From Synechococcus sp. BIOS-E4-1 (lineage in GTDB: Bacteria; Cyanobacteriota; Cyanobacteriia; PCC-6307; Cyanobiaceae): a stretch of 64,000 nt of DNA. The notes under the pieces were generated by a model. That model saw nothing but the letters and a program-made list of their open reading frames with translations. It ran no database searches and was not told the DNA's origin. The translations under genes were made by a program, and so were the position numbers. The stretch covers positions 248,001 to 312,000 of the forward strand of contig NZ_CP047935.1 in assembly GCF_014279995.1 (NCBI RefSeq), read 5' to 3'. Numbering within the stretch: the first letter of the stretch is position 1; the number at the start of each line of letters is the position of its first letter. Below are positions 1-9,011 of the stretch, piece after piece.

Positions 1-548
1 TGCTTGATACTCAGGGAAAGACCGAACATCAGCGCGGAGAGTTTGGGTTTGCGGTTAAGTTGTTGGCCTGCGATAAGAATGGGCAAAATGGCTGCAAATT
101 CAAGATGTTGGACATCGATGATGTATGCGCTCCAGCGTCCTAAAAGCAGAATGCTGCAAGCGATGATTCCTGATATCGGTTTGCGTTGTTGATAGTAGAT
201 GCTGAAAGTGACGACGCCGATGCATAAGTGGAGCAATAAGTTTATTGGTTTCCATGTGTTGATAAAATCTACAAACCTCGATATGCCAAAGTGATTGAGT
301 ATGCTGGCAAAGTAATAGCTTAGTGGAAGGTAGGTTGGATATTTGCTGTTTTCTCTTAGCGAATTTCCTATGATTCTTGTGTAAGGGTTGAGATGGTTTG
401 TGATTTTTTTGCCTTCTTCCCAGACGTGATAAATGTCTTCGCTCAATAGTCGTTCTGTGCCTTTTAGCCCCCATGCATAATGCACGAAGATGGTTACGAT
501 AATCAGCGTGATTCCAACAAATACAAGAAAAGTTCTCTTAGATTTCAT
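1..548 (-). CDS. Integral membrane protein, N-terminal 182 residues (GT-C/DUF2029-like), cut by window edge
   Basis: An open frame runs leftward from ATG at 546-548 to the window edge with no stop, so only the N-terminal part is visible. Residues about 4-26 form a hydrophobic signal-anchor beginning MKSKRTFLVFVGITLIIV. A loop with WEEGKKITNHLNPYTR follows, then SKYPTYLPLSYYFA and further hydrophobic helices. A Tyr-Pro-rich first loop followed by several helices is typical of polyprenyl-phosphate-dependent GT-C and DUF2029 (GT87) glycosyltransferases, but no catalytic signature can be confirmed in the visible part. Being on the same strand as the membrane gene at 998-2827 and close to glycan genes fits an envelope role. 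The C-terminus is missing, so the family call is tentative. Confidence 0.6.
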   Translation of the reverse strand, partial: MKSKRTFLVFVGITLIIVTIFVHYAWGLKGTERLLSEDIYHVWEEGKKITNHLNPYTRIIGNSLRENSKYPTYLPLSYYFASILNHFGISRFVDFINTWKPINLLLHLCIGVVTFSIYYQQRKPISGIIACSILLLGRWSAYIIDVQHLEFAAILPILIAGQQLNRKPKLSALMFGLSLSIK

Positions 549-997
549 CGTTGGTTTGTCCTTTGGGTAGGCTGTTTGTCTTAGCAATTATTGAGTCATT
601 TATTTGCGAATATGCGTTTTCCGATGTCCTTTTTGCTTGCGAGGGATTGGTTCTGCATGGTTGATTCTCGCTGAGCCAGCGGCGAGATGCTTGCTGTTGC
701 TCACTGCACGATGCAAATAAAAATTGTCAACCAATGATGATTGTTTCATTGATGCACATCTGCTTGCTGCTTCGTTAATGCATGTTATGAGGATATTTTG
801 GTGAAGTTTGGCATTGCGCCTGGAATACTTGATCTTATTTTATCACTTTGAGGAATGAATGATGCAGTCCTTTTGTTGGAGTAATCTGATGCTTGATCCA
901 TGTCTGGCATTGCTTCTGTCTGTTTTGGGGTATCACTCATATCTGAAAAGTCATGTCTCAATTTCTGATCGTCATGCTTCAATGTGAATGGGTTGGG
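549..997. other. Intergenic stretch without a supported gene
   Basis: About 450 bases separate two leftward membrane-protein genes. The stretch is AT-richer than its flanks. It contains an imperfect GC-rich inverted repeat at about 671-690 (CTCGC paired with GCGAG across a CTG/CAG stem with a bulge) and no T-tract on either strand. A 65-codon frame on the minus strand (785-982) is rich in charged residues but has no recognisable features. The promoter of the truncated gene at 1-548 probably lies here. I saw no tRNA and no transposase remnant. Confidence 0.4.
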
Positions 998-2827
998 TCA
1001 TGATTCGATGCCAGTGATTCTGAGAATCAGGCCGCTTCGCTGGCTTGGATTATGGCGATAAATCAATTCAGTTTTGATGTTTTCGAGGATCGGGTTGAGC
1101 AGCTCCGTGCTCTTGTCGAGGTTGGCAACAATGTCTCCAACTTTTGGTGTATATAGCATCCGTTTGCCCGCCCCGTCTTTGACGATAAATTGATCACGAT
1201 CGGGTTCATATTCGATCAATGATTTGTAGGGGATTCTATTGAGATGCCGTTTGGCTGAAAGTCTTGATTTTTGATTAATGATGATATTGACGTTATCACC
1301 TGATTCGCGAATTTTCCTGCTAATTTTATAGAGTTCTTCGTAAATTGATTGTATGTAAGCCTGTTCAAATTTTTGTTCTGAGATATTGTTTAAAAAGGTG
1401 TTTTTCGCTGTCGCATGGTCGATTCCCACAATCATCGATGAGGCTAGGGCTGCTCCGGCGACCTTGATTCCGGGCTTAGCTTTTAGCCCTCTGTTGAGTT
1501 CAATTGTCTGAATCCATACCCATCCGATGTTGATGGTTGCGATGAGTTGAAAAGGAAGTGAGAGATAGCTGCTTGCATCGAACTCGTAGGTAATTCCCAG
1601 TGCTGCAGCGTAAGCGAAGCCGGCAACATTGATTGCGTCTAAAAGATTGAAAGTAATCTTATGTCTTAAGATGAGTGCTATGCGCGTGGATGCGATAATT
1701 GCAAAGATATAAAAACGGAAGTCAAGGATGATTTTGTATGCCGCATCTTCGTTGTATGCCCCTTCTGCTGCATAGCTGCTTGGTATTAATGCTAGAAAAA
1801 TATAGCTTACTGAGAAAATCAGTGTAAGGCTGCAAATCCATTTCTCGAGGTTGTTTCTTTGTGATGACAGGTTTTGACTGATGATGTTGTTCTGATCATT
1901 GTGCCTGCTGATGTTGTCAGTGAGCCATAGGCTTGCCGCTGGAATGATGAAGAGCAGGATCGCAATATCTTTTATATATATACCCAGCAATGCCCAGAGG
2001 AAGGTGAGATAAAATTTTGACGTTTTCCCCGTTCTGCGATAGTCAACATAGGATGTTGCGTAGAGCATGAAAATAAGGCAAAGTAGTCGCTCGCAATAGA
2101 TCACATGAAAGAACGTGGTTCCTGTTGAAGGGTGAATCAGTAGCAGGCATGTTATTAAAAGGATTGTTGACTGTTGAGCTGTTTCCCTAAGCTGTAGGCC
2201 GTTCAGGAATTTGGTGATCAGTACCACAATTCCAATTAATTCAGCAGCGCTAAACAGCATCCATGTTTTGATGTGGATGGTAAACCAGCTCAGGATATGA
2301 AGGTCTTGATGGGCAAGAGGAAAGAAGCGATAGTCGCTTCTCCGCATCGTTTCACCAATGAAGCTTCCTCGGATTGAGAAGTTGTCGAGGAAATGTCCTT
2401 GGACTAAGTCAGGGTACCAACCGACCATATCTTTATAGATATAAGTTGTTCCTGTAATCATCGCCACCGTGTAGGCGATGAAGATAATTGAGGTGATTGG
2501 GTTATTTCTGATGAAGCCCAGCATCGATTCAATAGGGCCTCTTGGTTTCTCTTGAGGGTTGAGAGATTCCCTGCGTGTGTACGTGTAGATGCGGTTGATC
2601 AGATATCCCAGTGAGATCACCAGCAGGATCAGCCAGATGTCATGTACGGTTCCTTGGTACTGGCGCAGCAGTGCTCTCCCTGGTTTGGACTCTGGTGATG
2701 GCAGAGAGCTTGAATTTTGATTCACCCACCACCAGAGGCCGAGACCTATTGCCCCTAGTGTGATTGTGAGCCAGATGACAACATTGGGAGTGCGATGTTG
2801 AGGACTCTCTTGTGACTGATCACTCAT
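998..2827 (-). CDS. Polytopic membrane protein, paralogue of 17569-19428
   Basis: A 609-residue protein with a short cytoplasmic N-terminus, an early transmembrane helix (about 18-35), and many hydrophobic segments to about residue 450, then a soluble C-terminal region of about 150 residues. I do not recognise a named family. The strongest landmark is an extramembrane stretch containing DYRFFPLAHQDLHILSW, also found almost unchanged in the 619-residue protein at 17569-19428. The organisation (large extracytoplasmic loop with conserved Asp/His/Arg after the first helices, many helices, soluble tail) resembles GT-C glycosyltransferases or polysaccharide polymerases, but this is inference. It lies 70 bases downstream of icd on the same strand, and its neighbours 1-548 and 4412-6633 also look like envelope genes. 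Confidence 0.85.
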   Translation of the reverse strand: MSDQSQESPQHRTPNVVIWLTITLGAIGLGLWWWVNQNSSSLPSPESKPGRALLRQYQGTVHDIWLILLVISLGYLINRIYTYTRRESLNPQEKPRGPIESMLGFIRNNPITSIIFIAYTVAMITGTTYIYKDMVGWYPDLVQGHFLDNFSIRGSFIGETMRRSDYRFFPLAHQDLHILSWFTIHIKTWMLFSAAELIGIVVLITKFLNGLQLRETAQQSTILLITCLLLIHPSTGTTFFHVIYCERLLCLIFMLYATSYVDYRRTGKTSKFYLTFLWALLGIYIKDIAILLFIIPAASLWLTDNISRHNDQNNIISQNLSSQRNNLEKWICSLTLIFSVSYIFLALIPSSYAAEGAYNEDAAYKIILDFRFYIFAIIASTRIALILRHKITFNLLDAINVAGFAYAAALGITYEFDASSYLSLPFQLIATINIGWVWIQTIELNRGLKAKPGIKVAGAALASSMIVGIDHATAKNTFLNNISEQKFEQAYIQSIYEELYKISRKIRESGDNVNIIINQKSRLSAKRHLNRIPYKSLIEYEPDRDQFIVKDGAGKRMLYTPKVGDIVANLDKSTELLNPILENIKTELIYRHNPSQRSGLILRITGIES

Positions 2828-2896
2828 GAATGGTGATTTCCGTTGAGGTTGATTTGATTGATGTCAGCGGTGCTTGATAATCAACCTGTTTTCTGT

Positions 2897-4321
2897 TCAG
2901 AAACGTTCGATGATTGAGCTGGCAAATCCGCTGCAGCTCACGGGATCCACTTGGGGTTCCATTAGACGAGCCAAGTCATAGGTCACTTGTTTATCGGCGA
3001 TGGCAGCGCTTAGGCCCTTGGTGATCAGTTCAGCAGCTTCCTGCCATCCAAGAAACTCGAGCATCATCACTCCACTCAGAATCACTGAACCGGGATTGAT
3101 GCGATCCAGGCCTGCATGTTTCGGTGCGGTGCCGTGGGTTGCCTCAAAAATCGCAGCTTTTTCACCGATGTTTGCGCCCGGCGCCATGCCAAGTCCGCCC
3201 ACCATTGCAGCAGCAGCATCAGAGATGTAGTCACCGTTGAGATTGAGGGTGGCCAGGATTGAATATTCCTGAGGTCTGGTCTGGATTTGCTGGAAGATAC
3301 TGTCGGCAATTCGATCATCCACCATCACCATGGAGTGCCACTGCCCGTTGCCGTGGCTGTTGCCGATGGAGTCGATCACGGCTCGCACTTCTGAATCGAT
3401 GTTGGCTTTCTTTTCGTCGGTGAGGCTGTCGTAGCCAGGTTCAATCATGCGGGCATTGGCCTGCACGCTTAAGCCTGAGTCCTTTTCCAGGTTGCCCAGG
3501 ATCCAGCTTTCCCGCTCGGTGATGCAAACGTCACGGAATTCAGTGGTTGCTAGTTCATATCCCCAGTCGCGAAATGCACCTTCTGTGAATTTCATAATGT
3601 TGCCCTTGTGCACCAGGGTGACATGGCGTTTGTTTCCCTCAAGCCTCAGGGCGTGTTGGATCGCTTTGCGGATGTGACGTTGGCTCCCGTGCTTGCTGAC
3701 AGGTTTGATACCGATACCTGATCCCTCCGGGATCTGTCGTTTTCCGAGTTTGCCGTTGGCTGGGATCACCACCTCATTGAGGTGCTTGCGAAGCTCCTGA
3801 CCAACAGCATCGTCAGCTTCCCATTCCACGCCCATATAGATGTCTTCTGTGTTTTCCCGATAAACGATCACATCAAGATCCTGCGGACGCCTGTGTGGGC
3901 TCGGCGTTCCTGCGTAGTAGCGGCAGGGACGCACACATGAATAAAGATCGAAGATCTGGCGCAGGGCCACGTTCAGCGAGCGGATGCCTCCACCCACGGG
4001 GGTCGTCAGGGGGCCTTTGATGGCAACGCCATAGCTGCGGATCGCTTCGAGGGTGTCTTCTGGCAGATACTGGTAGGTGCCGTAGAGATCACAGGCTTCA
4101 TCGCCGGCGTAGACCTTGAACCACTGAATCTGCTTGCTGCCTGCGTAGGCCTTGTTCACAGCAGCATCGAGGACTTTCTGCGTCGCGGGCCAGATGTCGA
4201 TGCCTGTGCCATCACCGCGGATGAAGGGAATGATCGGGTTGTGGGCCACCACGGGTTGTCCGTTTTCGAAGTGAATCGGTGTTCCCTCTGCGGGGGCTGT
4301 GATCTTCTCGAACTGGGCCAT
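2897..4321 (-). CDS. icd: Isocitrate dehydrogenase (NADP)
   Basis: This enzyme oxidatively decarboxylates isocitrate to 2-oxoglutarate in the cytosol, making NADPH and the carbon skeleton for ammonium assimilation. I chose the start MAQFEKITAPAEG (474 residues), which matches the cyanobacterial N-terminus. An upstream in-frame ATG at 4348 would add nine residues. Visible motifs are RGDGTGIDIWPATQ near the N-terminus, the substrate-site region GGGIRSLNVALRQ, ENTEDIYMGVEW, the metal/substrate segment NLNGDYISDAAAAMVGG, and the nucleotide-binding FEATHGTAPKHAG. The length exceeds the roughly 416 residues of the E. coli enzyme, as is usual for cyanobacterial Icd. It is divergent from the glycosyltransferase at 4412, with about 90 bases between starts. 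Confidence 0.97.
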   Translation of the reverse strand: MAQFEKITAPAEGTPIHFENGQPVVAHNPIIPFIRGDGTGIDIWPATQKVLDAAVNKAYAGSKQIQWFKVYAGDEACDLYGTYQYLPEDTLEAIRSYGVAIKGPLTTPVGGGIRSLNVALRQIFDLYSCVRPCRYYAGTPSPHRRPQDLDVIVYRENTEDIYMGVEWEADDAVGQELRKHLNEVVIPANGKLGKRQIPEGSGIGIKPVSKHGSQRHIRKAIQHALRLEGNKRHVTLVHKGNIMKFTEGAFRDWGYELATTEFRDVCITERESWILGNLEKDSGLSVQANARMIEPGYDSLTDEKKANIDSEVRAVIDSIGNSHGNGQWHSMVMVDDRIADSIFQQIQTRPQEYSILATLNLNGDYISDAAAAMVGGLGMAPGANIGEKAAIFEATHGTAPKHAGLDRINPGSVILSGVMMLEFLGWQEAAELITKGLSAAIADKQVTYDLARLMEPQVDPVSCSGFASSIIERF

Positions 4322-4411
4322 GGCTTGGTTGCCGCGGGGCGACTTCACTTTGTGGCGAGCCTATGACTCGATAGGCAATCCCTAAAGTCATTTCGATCCG
4401 CCCCCATTCCC

Positions 4412-5350
4412 ATGCCGAAGTCAGAGGGTGTGTGCGTTGTGGCGGCCTGTTTCAACGAGGAGGATGTCATCACGCGTTTTGTGGAGCGTGTGCTGCCGGT
4501 CCCCGGAGTCGACAAGCTGGTGCTGATCGACGATGGCTCGTCCGATGCCACGGTGGAACGCATCCGCGCCTGGATGCAGGCTCATGCCGGTTCGCCTGTG
4601 ACTCTCCTGGAGCTCACGCGTAATTTCGGCAAGGAAGCGGCGATGCTTGCCGGCCTTGATCACGTCAATGGTCGCTGCGGCGCAGCAGTGCTGATTGACT
4701 CCGATCTGCAGCACCCCCCTGAACTGATTGAACAGATGGTGCATGAGTGGCGGGCCGGAGCTGAAGTGGTCACCGCAGTGCGAGATGACCAGGATCAGGA
4801 ATCGCGCCTGAAGGTGGCCAGTGCTCATTGGTTCTATCGCGTGTTCAACAAGGTGGTGGATTCCATCGAGCTCCAGGAGGGAGCAGGCGATTACCGCCTG
4901 CTTGATGCAGCTGTTCTTGATGCAGTCACTCAGTTGCGCGAGTCCAGTCGTTTCTCCAAAGGGCTGCTTCCCTGGACGGGCTATTCAAGTGTTGAGCTGT
5001 CCTATCAACGGGTCAGTCGGGTGGGAGGCCAGACCTCCTGGAGCCCGCTCAAGCTGTTCAGTTATGCCTTTGACGGCATTTTTTCCTTCTCGGTTCTGCC
5101 CCTGAAGATGTGGACGGGCATTGGAGTTCTGGTTTCGTCGCTCAGTCTTCTTTATGCTCTCGCGATCATTCTGCGCACAGCGATCTTCGGTGTGGATGTC
5201 GAGGGTTACGCCTCATTGATGGTGGCGGTGCTGTTCATCGGAGGAATTCAGTTGATCGGCATTGGAGTGCTCGGTGAATATGTCGGCCGCATCTATGTGG
5301 AGGCGAAGTCACGCCCTCACTACTTCATCCGTCGCATTCACAAGTCCTGA
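4412..5350 (+). CDS. GtrB/DPM1-type glycosyltransferase family 2, two-helix membrane anchor
   Basis: A 312-residue GT2 enzyme predicted to transfer a sugar from a nucleotide donor to polyprenyl phosphate on the inner face of the membrane. Motifs in order are VAACFNEED, LIDDGSSDAT, the DPM1/GtrB signature TRNFGKEAAMLAGLDH, the metal-binding LIDSDLQHPPELI, and GDYRLLD. Two C-terminal hydrophobic hairpins (about residues 230-260 and 270-290) precede a short basic tail, as in bactoprenol glucosyltransferases such as GtrB. The gene ends 13 bases inside the convergent GtrA-ChbG fusion (5338-6633). GtrA proteins are the usual flippase partners of GtrB enzymes, so the pair probably works together although the two genes face each other. 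Confidence 0.9.
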   Translation: MPKSEGVCVVAACFNEEDVITRFVERVLPVPGVDKLVLIDDGSSDATVERIRAWMQAHAGSPVTLLELTRNFGKEAAMLAGLDHVNGRCGAAVLIDSDLQHPPELIEQMVHEWRAGAEVVTAVRDDQDQESRLKVASAHWFYRVFNKVVDSIELQEGAGDYRLLDAAVLDAVTQLRESSRFSKGLLPWTGYSSVELSYQRVSRVGGQTSWSPLKLFSYAFDGIFSFSVLPLKMWTGIGVLVSSLSLLYALAIILRTAIFGVDVEGYASLMVAVLFIGGIQLIGIGVLGEYVGRIYVEAKSRPHYFIRRIHKS

Positions 5351-6633
5351 AGAGCGCGCCACTCACGCTGTCGCCAGGTTGAGGCCGCAAAGGGCTGGGA
5401 AACAGCAAATCCCACTGTCGCCAGATCAATGTCGAGAGGACCAGCGGGATGGGCCAGCAGCAGCGGAGGGGTGGAACCTGGTTGTGGATCCGCGCTGCTG
5501 AGCTCTTTCCAGGCCGCAAGCATCGGAGCTCCTGCCATCTGGCCAGTGAAGAGAACGCCGGCGAAGCTCTGATTGCTGGCAAGACCGCAGCGATGGATGG
5601 CTGGCCGGGCTTTTCGACTGAGCAGTTGGAGCACCAGCCACTTCAGCAGGCCCAATTGACGAATCGCATCTCCCCAAAAGCGCAAGGGCAGGCCAGTGGG
5701 CAGCGGTTCCTCCGTCAGGCGCATCCAGGTGATGCCGTTGTCAGCAGCTCTCGCCAGAGCCGCCTTCAGCACGATCGGCACCAAGTGAATGTGCTGATGG
5801 CCATCCAGATGAATCGGTGCATCAGCGCAGAAGTTGCGGAATTTTTGAATCTGGGCGTCGATTTCCAGTCCAAGTTGCTTTTCGATCCGGATGCGGGAAG
5901 GATGGCGGCGCGGCAGCAGCGACAGCAACAACCATTGTCCGAACGATCGCTTCAGATAACCGTGTGCGTCCACGAGGTCAGGCAGCAATGCTGGGTCAGC
6001 ACTCGAAGGTCCTTCGGTCAGGCAGAGGTGCAGACAGATCTGCAGTTGAGGATGGGTCTGCTTCAGCTTCTGCCAGGCGTGAAAGCCCTCGGCAGCGACC
6101 GGGCCATTCACCAGCAGACTGCTGCTATCCAGCCGTCCCAGACTGGCCAGCTCGAGAATGGCCTTGTTGGTGGCTGGGCTCAGGCCGAGATCATCTGCGT
6201 GGCGCAGGGGAGTGATGAGGTGATCCCTGCGACGCCGGCTGAAGCGTGCGGCCCGCGACCAGATCAGGGCATTCAGTGCTGTGGGGGTGAACACCAGAAT
6301 GGCAACGCGCACCGGCTCGCCCAGGGAGTTTGGCAGGGCCAGAGGCAAAACGCCGCTTACCGTGAGGTTGATCGCGTACTGAATCACTAGCCAACGCCGA
6401 GCGAAGCGCTGGCCACCGGTTTCCTGGCGGAAGGTGAACCTTGCATGCCCCAGATAGCCGGCCAGCGATGCGGCGAGAAAGGCCAGGGGATTCGCCAGCC
6501 AGAGCGGCATGACTAGGCCCAGTGCCAACAGCACCAGGGCATGGACGGCTGCCGCCGCCACACCCACCAGTCCGTAAAGGCTGAGTCTGGAGCTGAGAGT
6601 GCTCGGAATCATGGTCGCAACCGTAACGGCCAC
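5338..6633 (-). CDS. GtrA-like flippase fused to YdjC/ChbG-type carbohydrate deacetylase
   Basis: A 431-residue two-domain protein. Residues about 15-130 form a four-helix GtrA-like membrane domain with the characteristic GYLGHARFTFRQ loop (around 59-70) and basic residues at its end. Residues about 140-430 are a ChbG/YdjC-like domain, a family of metal-dependent sugar N- or O-deacetylases. Its metal ligands are visible: HADDLGLS (His145, Asp147, Asp148), HLCLTEG (His202) and LDGHQHIH (Asp277, His279, His281, His283). A possible alternative start is Met8 (6612). The fusion suggests that a lipid-linked sugar is flipped and deacetylated by one protein, or that the GtrA part anchors the deacetylase. 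It is convergent with the GtrB-like gene, overlapping by 13 bases. Confidence 0.88.
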   Translation of the reverse strand: MAVTVATMIPSTLSSRLSLYGLVGVAAAAVHALVLLALGLVMPLWLANPLAFLAASLAGYLGHARFTFRQETGGQRFARRWLVIQYAINLTVSGVLPLALPNSLGEPVRVAILVFTPTALNALIWSRAARFSRRRRDHLITPLRHADDLGLSPATNKAILELASLGRLDSSSLLVNGPVAAEGFHAWQKLKQTHPQLQICLHLCLTEGPSSADPALLPDLVDAHGYLKRSFGQWLLLSLLPRRHPSRIRIEKQLGLEIDAQIQKFRNFCADAPIHLDGHQHIHLVPIVLKAALARAADNGITWMRLTEEPLPTGLPLRFWGDAIRQLGLLKWLVLQLLSRKARPAIHRCGLASNQSFAGVLFTGQMAGAPMLAAWKELSSADPQPGSTPPLLLAHPAGPLDIDLATVGFAVSQPFAASTWRQREWRALQDL

Positions 6634-6662
6634 TGGCGCTTCGGGTCAGCAGCCTTCAACCT

Positions 6663-7139
6663 GTGAGCATCGACGATGAACTGGTGAACGCAGGAGAAGC
6701 AGTAGACAGCGTGCAGCTCGCCCAGACTCTGGCTTCGGCCGTGACCCTGGTGAGAGATCGTTTCCCGGCCGCGAGTGTCAATCTCAACCCCTGGCGGGAT
6801 GATCCCCAGACGCGCCGCTGGCAGGAGGATCAGACCCTTGACTTGGCGTTTCACTTCCCTGGTTGGAGTCCACGTCTCGAATGCCGCAGTCTGCTTCTGC
6901 AGTTACAGCTACAGCAGACGTCCAAGCAGGATGGTGCGATGGCTTCGCCGGATCTGCTGGGGGTGTTGATGCGCGGCATGACCTACGACGGAGAACGCTG
7001 GCGTCTGGTAACGATGGGCGATTGGCAGCCCGAGGGTTCGCACCTGCCGCAACCCGAGCAGGTTCAGCAGTTGCGTGGAATCTGCCGGGACTTGTTTGAT
7101 TTGTTCGCCAATCCGGCAGCGACGGGCACAGCGGCGTAA
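6663..7139 (+). CDS. Conserved hypothetical protein, 158 residues
   Basis: A soluble, Gln- and Leu-rich protein starting at GTG 6663 (MSIDDELVNAGEAVDSVQ). It has no signal peptide, no membrane segment and no catalytic motif I recognise. The middle contains HFPGWSPRLECRSLLLQL followed by PDLLGVLMRGMTYDGERW, which looks like a compact alpha/beta fold. Its position, 70 bases upstream of heme oxygenase on the same strand, suggests a functional or transcriptional link with bilin synthesis or simply conserved gene order in this lineage. Function unknown. Confidence 0.8.
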   Translation: MSIDDELVNAGEAVDSVQLAQTLASAVTLVRDRFPAASVNLNPWRDDPQTRRWQEDQTLDLAFHFPGWSPRLECRSLLLQLQLQQTSKQDGAMASPDLLGVLMRGMTYDGERWRLVTMGDWQPEGSHLPQPEQVQQLRGICRDLFDLFANPAATGTAA

Positions 7140-7160
7140 CCCTTCGCAACCCTTCGGGCT

Positions 7161-7180
7161 CTTCGGCGAAGTTCGATTTT
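7161..7180 (+). terminator. Small hairpin with short T-run before heme oxygenase
   Basis: The sequence CTTCGGCGAAG (7161-7171) folds into a very short stem and is followed by TTCGATTTT. It lies between the 158-residue hypothetical and heme oxygenase. It could be a weak terminator of the upstream gene. The stem is too short for a strong call. Confidence 0.2.
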
Positions 7181-7209
7181 ATGGTTGCCTACACCATCAA
7201 GTCCATCCC

Positions 7210-7923
7210 ATGTCCGTAGCTCTGGCTGCTCAGCTCCGTGAAGGCACCAAGAAGGCTCACACGATGGCCGAGAACACCGGTTTCGTTAGCTGCTTCCTCA
7301 AGGGTGTCGTCGATAAATCCAGCTATCGCAAGCTCGTTGCTGACCTCTACTTCGTTTACTCCGCCATGGAGGAAGAGGTGGATCAACTCAAGGATCACCC
7401 TGTGGTGGGCCCTGTGGGGATGGAGCAGCTGAACCGACGCGAGTCTCTGGAGAAGGATCTTGTGTATTACTTCGGTGAAAACTGGAAAGATGAGATCCAG
7501 CCTTCACCTTCCGCCGTGGCTTACGTCGAGCGGATCCACAAAGTGGCGAAGGAGTCCCCCGAACTGCTGGTTGGTCATCACTACACCCGTTACATGGGTG
7601 ACCTCTCAGGTGGTCAGATCCTCAAGAACATCGCTCAGAAAGCGATGAACATGGATGGAGATGACGGTCTGCGTTTCTACGTCTTCGACGAAATCGCTGA
7701 CGAGAAGGCTTTCAAGACGACCTACCGCGCCACCATGGATGAGCTGCCAATCGATCAGGACACCGCTGACCGCATCGTTGAGGAGGCGAACAACGCCTTT
7801 CACATGAACATGCACATGTTCAAAGAGCTTGAAGGAAATCTGGTGGCGGCCATTGGCAAGGTGCTGTTCGGCTTCCTGACCCGCCGTCAGCGCAGTGGCA
7901 GCACAGAAACTGCCGCTGCTTGA
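7210..7923 (+). CDS. ho1: Heme oxygenase (biliverdin-forming)
   Basis: A 237-residue heme oxygenase that opens heme to biliverdin IX-alpha, carbon monoxide and iron using reduced ferredoxin. This is the first step to phycobilins for the light-harvesting antenna. The start MSVALAAQLREGTKKAH was chosen because family members begin there. The upstream in-frame extension to 7075 has no family character. His17 in REGTKKAH is the expected proximal heme ligand, and the distal helix is visible as YMGDLSGGQILKNIAQKA. The hydrophobic, basic C-terminal tail GKVLFGFLTRRQR is also typical. The stop codon overlaps the ATG of the next glycosyltransferase by one base (TGATG), although their functions seem unrelated. 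Confidence 0.96.
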   Translation: MSVALAAQLREGTKKAHTMAENTGFVSCFLKGVVDKSSYRKLVADLYFVYSAMEEEVDQLKDHPVVGPVGMEQLNRRESLEKDLVYYFGENWKDEIQPSPSAVAYVERIHKVAKESPELLVGHHYTRYMGDLSGGQILKNIAQKAMNMDGDDGLRFYVFDEIADEKAFKTTYRATMDELPIDQDTADRIVEEANNAFHMNMHMFKELEGNLVAAIGKVLFGFLTRRQRSGSTETAAA

Positions 7924-9011
7924 TGTCATCCACTGAGCCTTCGTCTGGGGGGTTCAACTCCATTCGGGTTCTGGTGCCTGGCACCGGAACCCGTTTTCGT
8001 TGTGGCGGATTGAGTGTGGCTTTGCAGACGGCACGCCTGCTCTCAACTCTGCGTCCTACAGAGGTGGTCACCTACAGGGAACGCAGTGATGGCCATCCAT
8101 ACCTGGATGACGTGCTGCAGGTGGAACAGTCTCCCGGCAGATCTCTTTGGATTGTGAGCTGGGGCTTTGACGTGCCTCGTTCACTCTCCCGACTGCGTGG
8201 ACGACCGGTCGTCTATCAGGCGCACAGCAGTGGATACGGTTTTACTCTTCCCCCGGGTGTGCCGGTGGTGGCGGTGAGTCGCAACACTCTCGGTTACTGG
8301 GGCGACCGTGCTCCACGCAACCCGTTGTTCTGGGTGCCCAATGCACTGGAGCCACAGTGGCTGGAGCGGGGTGCCCGTCCGTCATCATCCGACCGGAACA
8401 CGTTCACCGAGCGACCGATTGATGTGCTGGTGCAGAAGCGCAAGAGCAGCCCCTATGTGTTGAACCAGCTGGTGCCAGCCCTCAAGGCACAGGGCCTGAG
8501 AGTGGAGGTCCAGGGCGGCTGGGTGGATGATTTGGTTGATCTGTTCAATCGCTCCAAGGTCTATCTCTATGACTCGGCGGAGTACTGGCGAGGCCAGGGT
8601 GTAAGTGAGGGCTTCGGGTTGCCTCCCCTGGAAGCTCTGGCCTGCGGTTGCGTGGTGTTCGGCAGTTTCAATCATGCTCTTGCCGACACACTGACGCCTG
8701 GTGTGACCGCCCATCAGATCGGTCAGGGCACTCTGGAGAATGATCTGGTGCGGATCTCTGCGGCCGTTGCCAGCCCCAAACAGTGGCTGCCAGCGGCTTC
8801 GACGATCGAGGAGCTTCTGGCGGAATCCAGTGAGGCCAGGTGGTGCGAGCGTTGGAGAGTGCTTCTGTCGCAGCTGGATGATCTGGTTGCACACGGCGCC
8901 ATCGGTTTGTCGTCTGCGCATGTGTTGCGATCGCCGTCCACCCGGCGGCTGCGCTGGACTCTGCGCTGGCATCGCTTGCGCGACAAGGTGGCCAATCGGT
9001 TGTCCGGCTGA
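7923..9011 (+). CDS. Glycosyltransferase, GT4-like
   Basis: A 362-residue soluble glycosyltransferase of the GT-B fold. ATG 7923 overlaps the heme oxygenase stop by one base. A TTG three bases earlier is also possible. The N-terminal domain opens with an IRVLVPGTGTRFRCGGLS glycine-rich loop. The acceptor/donor hinge contains FWVPNALEPQWLERG, and the C-terminal nucleotide-sugar site shows the GT4 EX7E-type signature EGFGLPPLEALACGCVVFGS near residues 223-242. It is the first gene of a rightward run of glycan genes (7923-17611). Donor and acceptor cannot be deduced. Confidence 0.85.
   Translation: MSSTEPSSGGFNSIRVLVPGTGTRFRCGGLSVALQTARLLSTLRPTEVVTYRERSDGHPYLDDVLQVEQSPGRSLWIVSWGFDVPRSLSRLRGRPVVYQAHSSGYGFTLPPGVPVVAVSRNTLGYWGDRAPRNPLFWVPNALEPQWLERGARPSSSDRNTFTERPIDVLVQKRKSSPYVLNQLVPALKAQGLRVEVQGGWVDDLVDLFNRSKVYLYDSAEYWRGQGVSEGFGLPPLEALACGCVVFGSFNHALADTLTPGVTAHQIGQGTLENDLVRISAAVASPKQWLPAASTIEELLAESSEARWCERWRVLLSQLDDLVAHGAIGLSSAHVLRSPSTRRLRWTLRWHRLRDKVANRLSG

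Noticed and set aside
785-982. 65-codon minus-strand frame after the 609-residue membrane protein
   Set aside because: No family signature and composition looks non-coding; it is only weakly separated from chance in an AT-rich gap.
5449-6390. Long plus-strand frame antisense to the GtrA-ChbG fusion
   Set aside because: Gln/Arg-rich antisense shadow of a high-GC gene with clear domains on the other strand.
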